The notes below the pieces were generated by a model. That model had not been told where the DNA came from. It was given only the letters and a program-made list of their open reading frames with translations, and searched no databases. From Cryptomeria japonica (Eukaryota; Streptophyta; Pinopsida; Cupressales; Cupressaceae): a DNA stretch of 64,000 bases. Where the stretch lies: positions 146,009,091 through 146,073,090 of the forward strand of contig NC_081406.1 in assembly GCF_030272615.1 (NCBI RefSeq), read 5' to 3'. Below are positions 34,469 through 45,300 of this stretch, in pieces (positions within the stretch are counted from its first letter, which is position 1; every line of letters begins with the position of its first letter). Both the position numbers and the translations under genes were made by a program.

Positions 34469-36158
34469 ATGGAATCCAGATCATCTACTCCTACTTTCAT
34501 TGCAAATCCCACCATTGTTGAAGTTAAAGATAGGCTGAGACCCATTTTCAAGGAAGTTCCCCAGATAGCTAAGAAAGAAGAGTCTGTGAGCGCATTCTCT
34601 AGGGTTCTCGACGATGTGATTTATGTTGAAGATGTAAGGGCATATATTCACTACACCTTGGAGGATCTAGGTATCAATCTGTGATACTAGGAAGCTCAAA
34701 AATAATCAAGCCAAAATATAAGATCATCGAGGATCTAGGGTTAATTGGTATCTTGTACATACCAAAATTCAAAGATGAGGTGATCAAATATGTTATGAGA
34801 AGGGTTCACAATGAGTTCATTTGGCTAGATTGGCCCTACATGATCACAAAAGAAGCAATTCAAGCAGTCACTGACTTACCCAAAGTCGGACAAGAACCTA
34901 GCAAGAAGATTTCCACCATTGCGGTTGAGAAGCTCAATGATGCAACCCATGATGGAAGATCTATGAGGGTCAGCACCATCAAAGACACTAATTTGAAATT
35001 TGTCAGCATGATAATCGGCTATAAGGTAACTCAATCTAGTCAACTGAACTCTATTGCTAGTTCCTGCATCCATGCTTCTTATCCGATGTTAAAGAATAAT
35101 GAGAAGTATGACTTGTGTGAATTGCTGAGAAGTGAACTAATGTTGAATCTTGGAAAGATTAAGAGTGTTAAGAAAGGAACTTTTAGGTTTGGAAATCTCA
35201 TTGTTTGTTTAATGCTTTACTTCATAAATGAGCTACCTGGTCTAGGGAAGAAGCATTGGGCTCATGACATATCGGTAGGTATGCAAATCAAGAAAGCAAT
35301 CACCGGTTTTGGTACTAGCAAGGATGAAAAGCTTTGGGGCTATTTCAAAATATTTCAAGAAAATATGAGACAAAGGGAAAGAATATCAAACAATATTGTG
35401 GAGAAGTACTCCACTGATATCTATTTTATGGTGAAGACTGATGAAACTCTTATGGAGGTAGTAGAAACTAGGACCATATGGGTCACTGAGCTTGGATATG
35501 AAGTGGATGATAGCATTTTTGAACTTTATGCAAATATTTTGTTTGAAGCTCTATTGGATGATAAGACAAAACACTTTGGTACTACTAAGGGAAAAGCTCT
35601 TGAAGTCAAGATTGGCTTCGACAAGAAAAGACAAGAAAAGAAAATTGATAAGATGCCTGCATTTGTATAGAATGTAATCCATAAGATAGACACTGAATTG
35701 GGTTCTGGATCCAAACTAGCAAAGGAACCGACAATGGTTAGTGCTCCTAAGGCAAAGAGGCCCAAAAATTTCATTTCTTCTGTCACTTATGACTCTGGTC
35801 TAGAGGATAATGAACCTCTACAATTCAGAAGGGTACAAAGAAAGAAAGTTGATGAGCCTCCGGTAGAGGAGAAGAAGGTGGGGCCAAGGAGGAAGCTTGT
35901 GAGAAAAGTAACAAAACCTACTGCACCCCCACCTCCGGCAAGGAAACCTATTTAGAAGAGGAAACTAGTCACATCCACTCCAACAACCCACAACAACAAG
36001 AAGAAGAGTGATGATGCTACTGAATTTGGTAAGGCTACAATGACCTGTGCTGAATTGATTGATAAAATAACCAAGGATGGAATTTTGAAGAATGTATCCA
36101 TTTATTATGAAGATTTAGAGGATAATGAGCAGAATGAGATTGAAGAGACAATTTTGTT
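34469..36158 (+). pseudogene. ORF2 of element F, broken and truncated
   Basis: ATG 34469 (MESRSSTPTFIANPTIVEVK) aligns with the start of the C copy. A frameshift near 34670 and stops at 35668 and 35953 interrupt it; otherwise one frame stays open to the dinucleotide repeat. Conserved blocks shared with C are VIYVEDVRAYIHY (34617), EFIWLDWPYMITKEAIQAV (34815-34870), LCELLRSELMLNLGKIK (35115-35165), KGTFRFGNLIVCLMLYF (35175-35225) and TIWVTELGYEVDD (35472-35510). A basic Lys/Arg/Pro-rich region follows (35690-36000). The layout faintly recalls the 'putative plant transposon protein' domain, but I cannot confirm that. Confidence 0.8.

Positions 36159-36188
<30 letters not shown>
36159..36188. 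repeat. (AC)n(AT)n microsatellite at the F/C junction
   Basis: About 20 bases of AC followed by about 10 of AT. To the left is ORF2 of element F; to the right the sequence starts with AGAGCTTGG, the tail of a primer-binding site and leader matching that of F at 32887. The tract marks the join left by a deletion. Confidence 0.85.
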
Positions 36189-36191
<3 letters not shown>

Positions 36192-36250
36192 GCTTGGTCC
36201 TCCATTTTCAAAAGCCTAACAACTTGAGGAAGATCTTGACATTAGTAAAG

Positions 36251-37369
36251 ATGGAAAACCTGATGAAGCAACTGGAAGGAGCTCTTACAGACTATGATGC
36301 AGAAAAGTTGAAAAATATCAAACTAGAAGATGATTTAAGAGCAGCTCAGGACATCATTTAGGCACTTCAAGAAAATTTTACTGTTGCAAGAAATAAGAGA
36401 AGAGAACTTTGTGAAAAATTGCAAAATGAGAATGATGAAAAGGAACCACTTAATGATCGGATAAGCAAGCTGAAACAAGAGAACTCGACAACAAAGAATG
36501 AGATGCAGGATATGACTATGATATTTTGTAAAGAGATTGAGGATAGGAAGAAGAATGAAGAAGAATTGACCAGAAGACTAAGTGATGCAGCAAATGAGAA
36601 CACAAGACTTAGCTATGAAAATGACATGTTGAAGACAGATCTGATGCATACTCAGAATGACTCAAATGAACTGATGAGACAAAAAGAAGTCTTAGAAAGA
36701 GAACTAGAAACTGCAAATCAACATAAAGAAAAATTCAAGAAAAGCTCAGAGGAACTTGGCACCTTGCTGAAGAATCAAAAACCTAAAGGTGACACTTTTG
36801 GAATTGGCTTTGAAGTTGGTGAAAGCTCCGGTACTGCAAATACTCAGGATCACAGCAAACCGGTAATACAACCTAATGCTTATAAATTCAATGGAAAATG
36901 CTTTAACTGTAATAAGTATGGTCATAGAGCAAATGAATGTAGATCTAGAAATTATCAGAATATCAACACACCCACCGGTCAATGTTCTAAGTGCAACAAA
37001 GTAGGTCACAACTCTAAAAACTATAGAATGAATGTGAGATGTTATGTTTGTGGAAGATTTGGACATTTATCTAATCAATGCAGAAAACAAACCGGCATAG
37101 GTTATGGGAAAGCTATTCAGAAAAATAATGTAACTTGTTATGCATGTAACAAGATTGGGCATATTGCTAAATTTTGTAGAAGTAAAGGAACACTAGTAGA
37201 CAACAAAAGTTCTAGCTTGAAAGGTAAAGAAAAGGTTGAAGAGGTTAAGCAAGAATTCTCAAAACAATGGATTAGAAAAGCTGATCTAAATATTGGGAAT
37301 ACGACTCCACCGGTAGAACAAACCAATGCTTCACCGGCAGAACAAAGTGATGCTTCACCGAAAGGATAG
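36251..37369 (+). pseudogene. gag of element C, one in-frame stop
   Basis: ATG 36251 (MENLMKQLEG) to stop 37369, 372 codons with a single TAG at 36359-36361. It is the best-preserved Gag of the family. Residues 1-190 are charged coiled coil, then GIGFEVGESSG (36805-36835). The knuckles are CFNCNKYGHRANEC (36898), CSKCNKVGHNSKNY with the last Cys replaced by Tyr (36984), CYVCGRFGHLSNQC (37040) and CYACNKIGHIAKFC (37135). A Pro/Ala/Ser-rich tail ends it. The two last knuckles are the closest to consensus in all copies. Confidence 0.88.
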
Positions 37370-37710
37370 AGCAGTGCTCCACCGGTAGGAAGTTCTTCAT
37401 CTAATTGAAGAAAATTTCCTTGAGGGTTTGGCAATCTATTGATACATGTGCTATTATTCCCTCGATTAGAGACAAGAAGTTGGAAATTACTTATTACCGG
37501 AAAACAATGTTAAGTGAATACTTAACCAACATGCAATTAATGAGGTAAATAGCAAATAGACACTATAAAGTTAAGGTTTTGGCTCCATTTCATTTCACTA
37601 AGATTTCAAATTTACGAAGAGTGCAAAGACTCCGAGCTAAGGCATTTCGAGCAAGAAGAAAGAACACTCCAAGCAATCATCCATCTTAAGGCAGTAAAAA
37701 GTATTTAATC

Positions 37711-39270
37711 ATGGCATCCACCTCTACAATTGAATATATAGCAAAACCCACTATTGTTGAAGTGATAAAAAGACCTAGGCTCGTATTTCAGTTAGTTCCC
37801 GAGATAGCAAAGAAAGATGATACGTTAGGTGCTTTTTCTCAAATTCCTAAGGGAGTTGTTTATGTTGAAGACCCTAGAATGTACATCCACTGCAACATTG
37901 AAGAGTTAGGAGATGAAGAAATTAAAACCATGTTTAAAACTGTGATATGTGATAATACTAGCAATGTAAAAGATGAACACAAGATCATTGAGACCCTAGG
38001 ATTTACAGAGATCCTTAGCATTCCTGAATTCCCCAAGGATGTGATTAGGATAGTCTTAAGCAGAGTACATGGTGAGTTTTTCTGGTTGGATACAGTCCAT
38101 AAGATCACCAAGGAAGCTGTGAAAGCTGTCATAGGGTTACCGACCACTGGTAAAAGACCAGATAAAACCAAGAAAGTTTCCAATGACCTAGTTATAAACC
38201 TTACTGGTGCAACATTCGACAAGAGGTCCCTAAGAGTTAATGATGTAACAGATATCAATGTGAGATTCATTAGCATGATATTAGTATATAAAGCTACTCA
38301 TGCAAATAGACTTAATTCAGTTTCAAGCTTATGCATTAAGAGTGCTTATGACATGGTCACAGACAATGCAAAAATTGATATATGTGAGTGGTTAAAAGAT
38401 GAATTAATTGACAACCTTGGAAAGATCAAGAAGGACAAGAAAGGAACTTTCAGGTTTGGAAATCTATTAGTATGTCTAATGCTACACATAACAAAATAGG
38501 TTCCCAGTATAGGTTACAAAGAACTTGGATATGATATACCGGTAGGCAAACAATTAACAGAACTATTCAATAACATGGGTGAGAACAAGGAAAACAATAT
38601 TCATGACTTTTTTCAAGCATTAAAGATCAAAATGAAGGAAAGAATAAGGTTATCACAGAAGATTGTAGACAAATACAAAGATGAAATATGCTTTGTCATC
38701 AAGAAAGATGAAATCTGGATGGAAGCGGTCATCCCAAGGACAATTTGGGTAACCGAGATGGGATATGAAATAGATGATCACATAGTTGAAGCATATGCTA
38801 AGGCACTTCTGGAAGCCCCCAGAGAACCTAAGGAAGAAGTATTTGGTAGTGCAGAAAATATTGAAAGACAAATCCAATCAAAGAAAAGGGTGAAAAAAGT
38901 TGAGGCAGTTGTAAGGAAAGGTTCCAGACAAGCAAAAGCCATCAAAGAAGATGTATTGAAGAAAAATGGTATAACAGAGGATGAGTTAGCAGCTCCACAA
39001 CCTGAAACTCACCTATCATCGGTAGGTACTTCTTCAGGAAGTGACATGCCTGCAACTTTCAAAAGAGTTGTAAGAAAAAGAGATCCCTCACCGGCAACCA
39101 CACCCTCACCCAGGAGGATAAGGAAAAAGCAACAAGCAGTGAGATCTCCGGTTAGAAAGGCCACACCAAAGAAGAAACTGACACCCAAGAAGAAGAAAAG
39201 GACAAACAAAGACTTGGCCCCTCTTGATATACTACTGAATGAAATCACAGAGGCTGGATTGGAGCAATAG
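37711..39270 (+). pseudogene. ORF2 of element C, one in-frame stop, C-terminus lost
   Basis: ATG 37711 (MASTSTIEYIAKPTIVEV), single frame to 39270 with one TAG at 38497-38499. About 519 codons, half the length of the copies in B and D, because a deletion joins it to the tail of the 3' LTR. Blocks are VVYVEDPRMYIHCNIEELG (37857), EFFWLDTVHKITKEAVKAVIGLP (38074-38142), a helical segment NVRFISMILVYKATHANRLNSV (38259-38325), ICEWLKDELIDNLGKIK (38380-38430), GTFRFGNLLVCLMLH (38443-38490) and TIWVTEMGYEIDD (38741-38779). A very basic tail (38840-39220, many KK, RK, PKKK) could be nuclear-targeting or nucleic-acid binding. The protein family is not recognised. Confidence 0.85.
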
Positions 39271-39273
39271 ACT

Positions 39274-39502
39274 CCAACAATATTTCTCACTGAGGTTTTT
39301 CCCATCTTGGGTTTTCCTTGTATATGCTAGTGTTATGGGATTTCCCTTTATGTGTGAATGCATTTGTGATTAGTCTCCCCACTAACCAGTAAGTTTGCAA
39401 CTAGTTAGATCTGATAATCAATATACTCACACATGAAAGTTAAAGGAAAAAGTTTGAAAACCACCGATTCATCCCCCTCTTAGTGGTAGATTGTGTCTAA
39501 CA
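39274..39502 (+). repeat. 3' LTR of element C, right end only
   Basis: It has CACTGAGGTTTTTCCCATCTTGGGTTTTCC (in parts: CTCACTGAGGTTTTTCCC, 39286), then GATTCATCCCCCTCTTAGTGG (39467-39487) and the end CTAACA, all as in the other LTR tails. The first roughly 1.8 kb of the LTR is missing. CTTCT follows at 39503-39507. Confidence 0.82.
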
Positions 39503-39809
39503 CTTCTTCATAGCGCTCTTCTTCTCTCTCGCTTTGAATGCAAAGTGTGAAATGAAAGGTTAATTTGGTTTTTACCTCCTCATACCTAAATTTTAGGTAT
39601 AATAAATACACTTAACCCTAACTCTTTGGGATACCATGTATTCACAGAGTTCTCCCAAAAGATCATATGTGGATCATCAAGTCTGATCAGAAACTTCCAA
39701 AAATTCATCTATAACCATCACACATGTCTCTGCAACCTACCAAAACTAGGTACAAATTTCCAACAAGGGGGTTTGAAATATTTTCATGAAAACCTCCCCA
39801 TGTGGTAGC

Positions 39810-40976
39810 TTAGTTACCAAATGAGGTTCCAACACCGAAATCAGGTGCGGACCCATTCACTACATTATCATCACTTTTATTTACCCGAGTCTTCTTCATT
39901 TGATCTCTGATCTCCTCAACTTCTGATTTTCCCTTATCATCTGCCTTCTCATTCTTGTTCTTGTCTTCTAGACCTCTCCTATTCATATTTCCGCTTCTAC
40001 AATACTTAGCAATGTGACCGGATTTGTTGCAAGCATAGGAAAAAACATTTCCTTGCATAGGTCTAAAGTTCATCTAGTTTCCCCTTGATCTATACTAATT
40101 AGAAACATATCCAAACCTACCAAATGCATAACATATGAAATTTCTCCTATTCTGAAAGTTATTCATTACACTTCTACATACATTCACATTATGACCATAC
40201 ATATTGCATTTGAAACATTCACCAGTAAAAGATCGACCATTATTATTCATCCTATTTCTACATTGACTAGCCATATGACCAAATTTATTGCAAACAAAAT
40301 AGTTACCATTGATTTTGTGAGAATTAGGTTGCCTTACCAGAGGATTTATTGAGTTGTTCTTCTGTTGGGATTTGTAGCTTTCACCCTTCTCAAATCCAAG
40401 ACCTTATGTATCATTAGGATTCTTCTGACTTGCAAGCATCTCATCTAGCCTGGATGAACTAATCTGAAACTTCTCCTTGTATTTGTTTGCAACTTCAAGG
40501 TCAAACTTAAGAATTAGGACCTGCTTTCCAAGATCTTCCTCATGTTCTCTAGCATCTTGTAGATCGCTCATCAACTATCCATTCTCATTCTCAAGTCTGC
40601 AATATTCTTTAGATTTGTCTTTCAAGGGCTAAGAAAGCTTTTCCTCGTTCTTTTTCCTTTCTTTAATCTCCCTTGTAAGTTTCATCACAATGGCTTCCAT
40701 CTCATTCTTCTGAACTACATTAGCTCTCGCAAGTCTATCACATTATTCTACCTTTTCCTTCAGAGCCTCTTCATCAATGATTTGAATTTATTTCTCCTGA
40801 AGCTAATCAACAAGATCCTTTCTCTTTTCCTCAGACTCACTCAATTGCCCCTTTAATGTCTGAATGAAATTTTCAGCATCCTCAATATTTGTTTTCAATT
40901 TCTGGACTTTGTCTATAGAGTGATCAAGATCATCAAGTGCAACAAGTAGCTATTGTCTAAGGCCACTAAAATCCAT
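39810..40976 (-). pseudogene. gag of element B, several in-frame stops
   Basis: ATG 40976 (MDFSGLRQ) to stop 39810, 388 codons in one continuous frame without frameshift but with about ten internal stops. A coiled-coil region is followed by GLGFEKGESY (about 40405-40375) and four knuckles: CNKFGHMASQC type (40295-40260), CFKCNMYGHNVNVC (40215-40175), a third with the second Cys and the last Cys altered (near 40130-40090) and YACNKSGHIAKYC (40040-39997). Several stops stand at positions occupied by Gln in the C or F copies, as in the SNQCR segment. Confidence 0.8.
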
Positions 40977-41044
40977 TAAAACACCTTCTCCTATCTTCCT
41001 CAAGCTATTAGGCTCCTTCCGAGGAACTAGGATTTGATACCAAT

Positions 41045-42174
41045 TGTTAAAATCAAGGGAACACTGAGAAGGGGGGGGGGGGGGGGGGGGTGAATCAATT
41101 TTCAACAATTTTTAACTTAAATAACCCGATCTTTCAACCACTTAATGCAAATGAAAAAAAAAAAGTGCAGAACACAAAGCCAAGATGAACAACACCATAA
41201 CACCAAGATTTTTACGAGGAAACCTGACTAAGGGAAAAGCCACATTGGGATTCAAACCCACAATATTAATATACTCTATTAGAAGCATAAAATTATTACA
41301 TAAGGGGAATGCACATGCATTCAAGCACACTACCTAGAGATCATTGGTCAATTACAAGTAAGGGCTACAACTCGGAAGGCTCACTGCCTTACAAAATGAT
41401 TATAAAAGATACAAGAGGGTTTGAACGATTGAATAACATGAAAAAATACTTGAGTATAGTTCCGGTTAAGCACAAAACACATAATTTTGCTTTGCTCTGT
41501 CACTCTGCTTTGTTATGATATTCTGCATCATACCAGAGCACCAATCTTCCAACTGTGCATGTGAAACTGCGCACAATCGCTCACACACACTTTTCACACC
41601 ACCATAAACATACCAAATGATCATATCAATTGATCTAATATATCTGCGCAACATCAAATTAGATCAATTCCATGTCGGCCCAAAAAATCACATAACACAC
41701 AAATGAAACGTGTTACCCAAGTCAGCTCAAATCCAAAAAAAAACAACCAAGCAGAGCAAAACAAATTGTCCACACACTTCCAACATGTCAGCACATCATC
41801 CTAGACCATACAAACAATCGTCAAAATCCTCTACATGATCCGCACAATGAATCTTCACACGTTATCACCAATGAACATTGTTCTGACCAAAAACATGTCA
41901 CCAAAAACTTATCACCAGAGGCCACAAACCTAGAATAATGCATATCACATGACCACAATGCTTCTTTGAGATCTGCAACATAAAATACATAACACAAATG
42001 AATCGGCAACCAAAAGTTGTACACTCTATCAGATGACCTATTCTTCTCATCCAACTTCACTAGACCTCAATTAATCATCCAGAATGAATGAATCATGAAC
42101 TATGGACTAGATATCTAACTCAAGTTACCATCAATGACAACATCTAATCATCAATGCAGTGTCTCTTGCCAAAA
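41045..42174 (-). repeat. 5' LTR of element B
   Basis: 1130 bp. The C-run of the LTR tail is expanded to about 20 bases (G run on plus, 41071-41090). A primer-binding site with two changes (TTGGTATCAAATC on minus, 41031-41043) adjoins at the low side. AATAT follows at 42175-42179. Confidence 0.88.
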
Positions 42175-42179
42175 AATAT

Positions 42180-42336
42180 TGTGTTCTTTTGCACATGGTG
42201 ATTCATTATTTATCTTTCATTGGTGCTGATAAGAATAACCTTAAAAATTGACTGAGTTGTGGAATAAAGTTAATTTTTTTTCTTCAAACTAATTCATTCC
42301 CCTCCCCGCCGTCTCAATCCTAAATTAAGTTCAACA
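42180..42336 (+). mobile_element. Old LTR I, last segment
   Basis: It contains AATTCATTCCCCTCCCC...CTCAATCC and the end AAGTTCAACA, a decayed version of the GATTCACCCCCCTCTCAGT...CCAACA tail. TTTTGA at 42337-42342 repeats 5331-5336. Confidence 0.5.
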
Positions 42337-42342
42337 TTTTGA

Positions 42343-45300
42343 AGTATATTACTATTATTTTAAAAAAATTATTTAGTTTCTTCATTTTGGCATAATAAAT
42401 GCAACACCCAACTCCAACTATCTTGAAAAGGACAAAGATAATTTCTATTTATTTATGATGTAGTTGTGTTTCTCTTTCAAAAATCGGTAGATTAGATTCA
42501 ATTTCAAATCAAAATTGAGTTTGTATATTAGGATAGAGATAGTTGAGGAGAAGTTAAAACCTAAAAAACTTAAAGTCCTATTGCATATCATCTTTGGACA
42601 TGAGTAGAGGTTGATAAAAAAATAATTAATAGTAATTTTGAAACTACAATGACCTCACCACCATGGCTTCTCATGATCATTGTTGGTACAACCTTCATTA
42701 AATCCATTTGCTAAGGTCTATCTAGCTCGAGGAATTTTTCACTTTGCTTGCCTCTTTGTTCCAAGATTCCCAATTGTAGGACATACTGGAGATATGAAAA
42801 TTTAACTTTTTCTACTAACAATTAATATTATATTGTATATGGTTGCCAACAAAACCATCATCGGATGTAATAATTTGGGAAACATGGAGGATGTTTTGTG
42901 GTTTAAAGATTTGATAGAGGATACTTTTCTTGTTGGTTAGGTTGTTCAACCTAGGAGAATATTTGTTCTTTCTCCAATAGTTTGACTTGCAAGATCTCAA
43001 CAATTATGATAAATTGTTATAAAAGAGACACTTTTATGTAGATGTTGATGAATGATTATCATTAGATGTGAAGAACCCATTTCTTTTTTATATCTAAAGG
43101 GAATTTGACGATTTAGCTCAATGACTTGGAGCTTAGCCCCTGGCAAGACACAAACTCCTCACAACCCCTCAGTGATGACATAATGGTCATGAATAGGTTC
43201 ACCTACTAGGGTAAATCCAGACATAGAGAACTGATCTTAAGACCTACATGGAATGAACCCAAAGCTCTTAATTAATAACACCACCTGTTCAGACTTGAAG
43301 AATCCATAATTACTTGATTAATGAGATCATTTCTAAAATCGATTACAAAACCTTTTAAGTTTTCATATCAACCATTCATTTTGAAAGCCAACGTTATGCC
43401 TCTCATTAAGGTGAACGTCTTCAACACAAATAGTAGCATCTATAAATCCTTCTTCCGACCTTGTCCACTTCAAATTTTAACATTGGTGGACTATTATTAC
43501 ATCAAGTACGTCATTATTGAATACCAATGATGGCCCGCATAAAAGCCAAAGAACTCGCTGGAATACGTTGAAAACATTAATGGAGGCAATTAGCAGAACG
43601 TGTCTTCTTATGCACGTCTAAATAGTTAAAGCGTACGTGTACAAACCTATACGGATACAAAACCATTCAGAAGATCTCAGTTAGGTTAAGAGTAGAGAAG
43701 GGAAACATATAGCCTAAACGTAGGGAAATCTAACAAGAGAGGCAAAATGCGCTCAAATTTGGACATCTGAGAAGGGTGGACAGCCATGGCGAAGTTTGAG
43801 CACCTTTTGCCTCTCTTGGTAAATTTCGCTGACAATTAGAATATATGACTGCCTTCTAATGTTATCAGTTTTACAGTTTGTTCACTTTCCTTTCTTTAAG
43901 AAATCTTGTAGCTAGGAAAATTAATCTGTTTTTCTGGGTTCTATTGTCTTGAATGAAAAAAAAATGGGTCTATTGCATAGAGTAGTATGGGAGTAATGCT
44001 AAGGAAATCTTAGAAGTGATGGGTCTTTAGTGAAAAGATGGTGGTTGATTTCATGGTTTTTATCGAATGGGAGGTTAAGAAACCAGATCTTAGGCTCTGG
44101 TTGGTGTGACTCTAGGAGCTTGCAAAGGACATTGATGGTGCTCCAAGATTTGGTATTAGGGAACCCATATCAAAGTTACTACTCAACCCAGGTCATTCAA
44201 GGGGGAGAAGGAATGTATTCAACGTGGCCTGGACACTATGTAGGGCTTCTATTTTGTCTTGATGGTTGGTTCATATTTGAACAATGATGATATTGAGGAG
44301 ATAGGCACCTCATGATTTTGTGGTTTCTTTTGATTATATTCTTGATTGCTTGTATTCAATGAAGTGACAATAGGCTTGCCTTTAACAAGCTATGGAAGAA
44401 GTTGTGAGAAGTCTTTAGATGATGCTGTTAGAGGATGTAATGGCTGCTTTTTTAATTACTTTGATAGTGAGGATTCTGATGATGGTATAGAAATTAACAC
44501 TCTTGCTGCATCAAAAGTTATGTTTTTATAAATGTGAATATAGGGGTTTGGGTAAGACACATGGATCTATGTAATTTGTTCTATCCTTAGGTAGTTTGAT
44601 ATACTAATTATTTCGATAATTATGTTAAGCCTTGTTTTTTTCAGGTTGAGTGGTTTCATGTTTAGATTATGTTAACTAATTTTATGGTTGACAAATAGAC
44701 ATATGATATTGTTTTGTTTCTTAATATGACTCCTGAATCTTGTATATATATAATTTCAAGTGTATCATTTTGGATAGAAGGTTGTACAATTTAAGATTTG
44801 GTTTGTACTTGTCAACATGCTAGTTTCAATAAGTTAACTAATTTTTTTCAATATAATCAACTAATTTACAAATATTAGAACACTTATCAAATATAATTAT
44901 CCTTTGATCGAAAAAGTAATTTGTATAAATAATATATTAATGCAAATATTTAGATATCGACATCAACTATATTTTAATGCTAACATTCTATTCTATCTTT
45001 TAAATCTAGTTTTCTTAAAGTTAGTGTATTTATATCATTTTTTAAACTTTCATGCACCATTGTACTTGCAATATTAGACACTCACAAAATATTTGAAGGG
45101 AATTAACATAAATTCTTAAAAACTAAGTAATTGAAATCTTTAAACATTGAAATGAAGTACAAAAATTAAAAAAACAACTAATTGATATTGAAGAAATATA
45201 GCTCAATCTATAGCAATAAAAAAATCAATTAAAATGAAGTTCAAACATCAAGAAAAACTAGAGAAACTCATATCCAAAAGATTTTAAAATTCAACCTTGG

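Larger units (their letters stand above)
31928..36158 (+). mobile_element. LTR element F (gag + ORF2), 3' part lost
   Basis: 5' LTR 31928-32877, primer-binding site 32880-32891, gag 32952-33966, ORF2 34469-36158. The body then stops in a dinucleotide repeat (36159-36188), and the remaining ORF2 and the 3' LTR are missing. Five bases GAAGA (31923-31927) precede it, but the matching copy is lost. The LTR is related to the solo LTR at 45612-47916 (TGTTGGCAATTGACACTCA start, TTCCAACA/CCCAACA end). Confidence 0.82.
14599..39502 (+). mobile_element. LTR element C (gag + ORF2), host of D, E and F
   Basis: It begins TGTTGGCATTGTG at 14599 and ends GTGTCTAACA at 39502. The perfect duplication CTTCT flanks it (14594-14598 and 39503-39507), in the gag-ORF2 spacer of element B. 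Its 5' LTR is split: 14599-14669, element D, 30030-31927, then element F at 31928. The rest of the 5' LTR and the primer-binding site are missing. The internal region resumes at about 36189 with gag (36251-37369) and ORF2 (37711-39270). Only about the last 230 bp of the 3' LTR remain. Confidence 0.82.
10031..42174 (-). mobile_element. LTR element B (gag + ORF2, no pol), split by a nest
   Basis: LTRs at 10031-11157 (3') and 41045-42174 (5') are in direct orientation and about 87% alike by eye over the first 330 bp. They are flanked by the perfect duplication AATAT (10026-10030, 42175-42179). Internal order on the minus strand is primer-binding site, gag (40976-39810), insertion of element C at 39502/14599, then ORF2 (14484-11399). 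Removing C (14599-39502) and one CTTCT copy restores a 7.2-kb element. No protease, integrase, RT or RNase H is seen between gag and the 3' LTR. Confidence 0.88.

Noticed and set aside
31928-39502. F and C as one element with a tandem duplication of gag-ORF2
   Set aside because: The F LTR tail (GATCCCAACA) and the C LTR tail (GTGTCTAACA) belong to different LTR families, and the two bodies are only moderately similar.
44030-44531. Frames of 85 and 61 codons as small genes
   Set aside because: No motif, no similar copy in the window and no splice-site support; length is within chance for this region.
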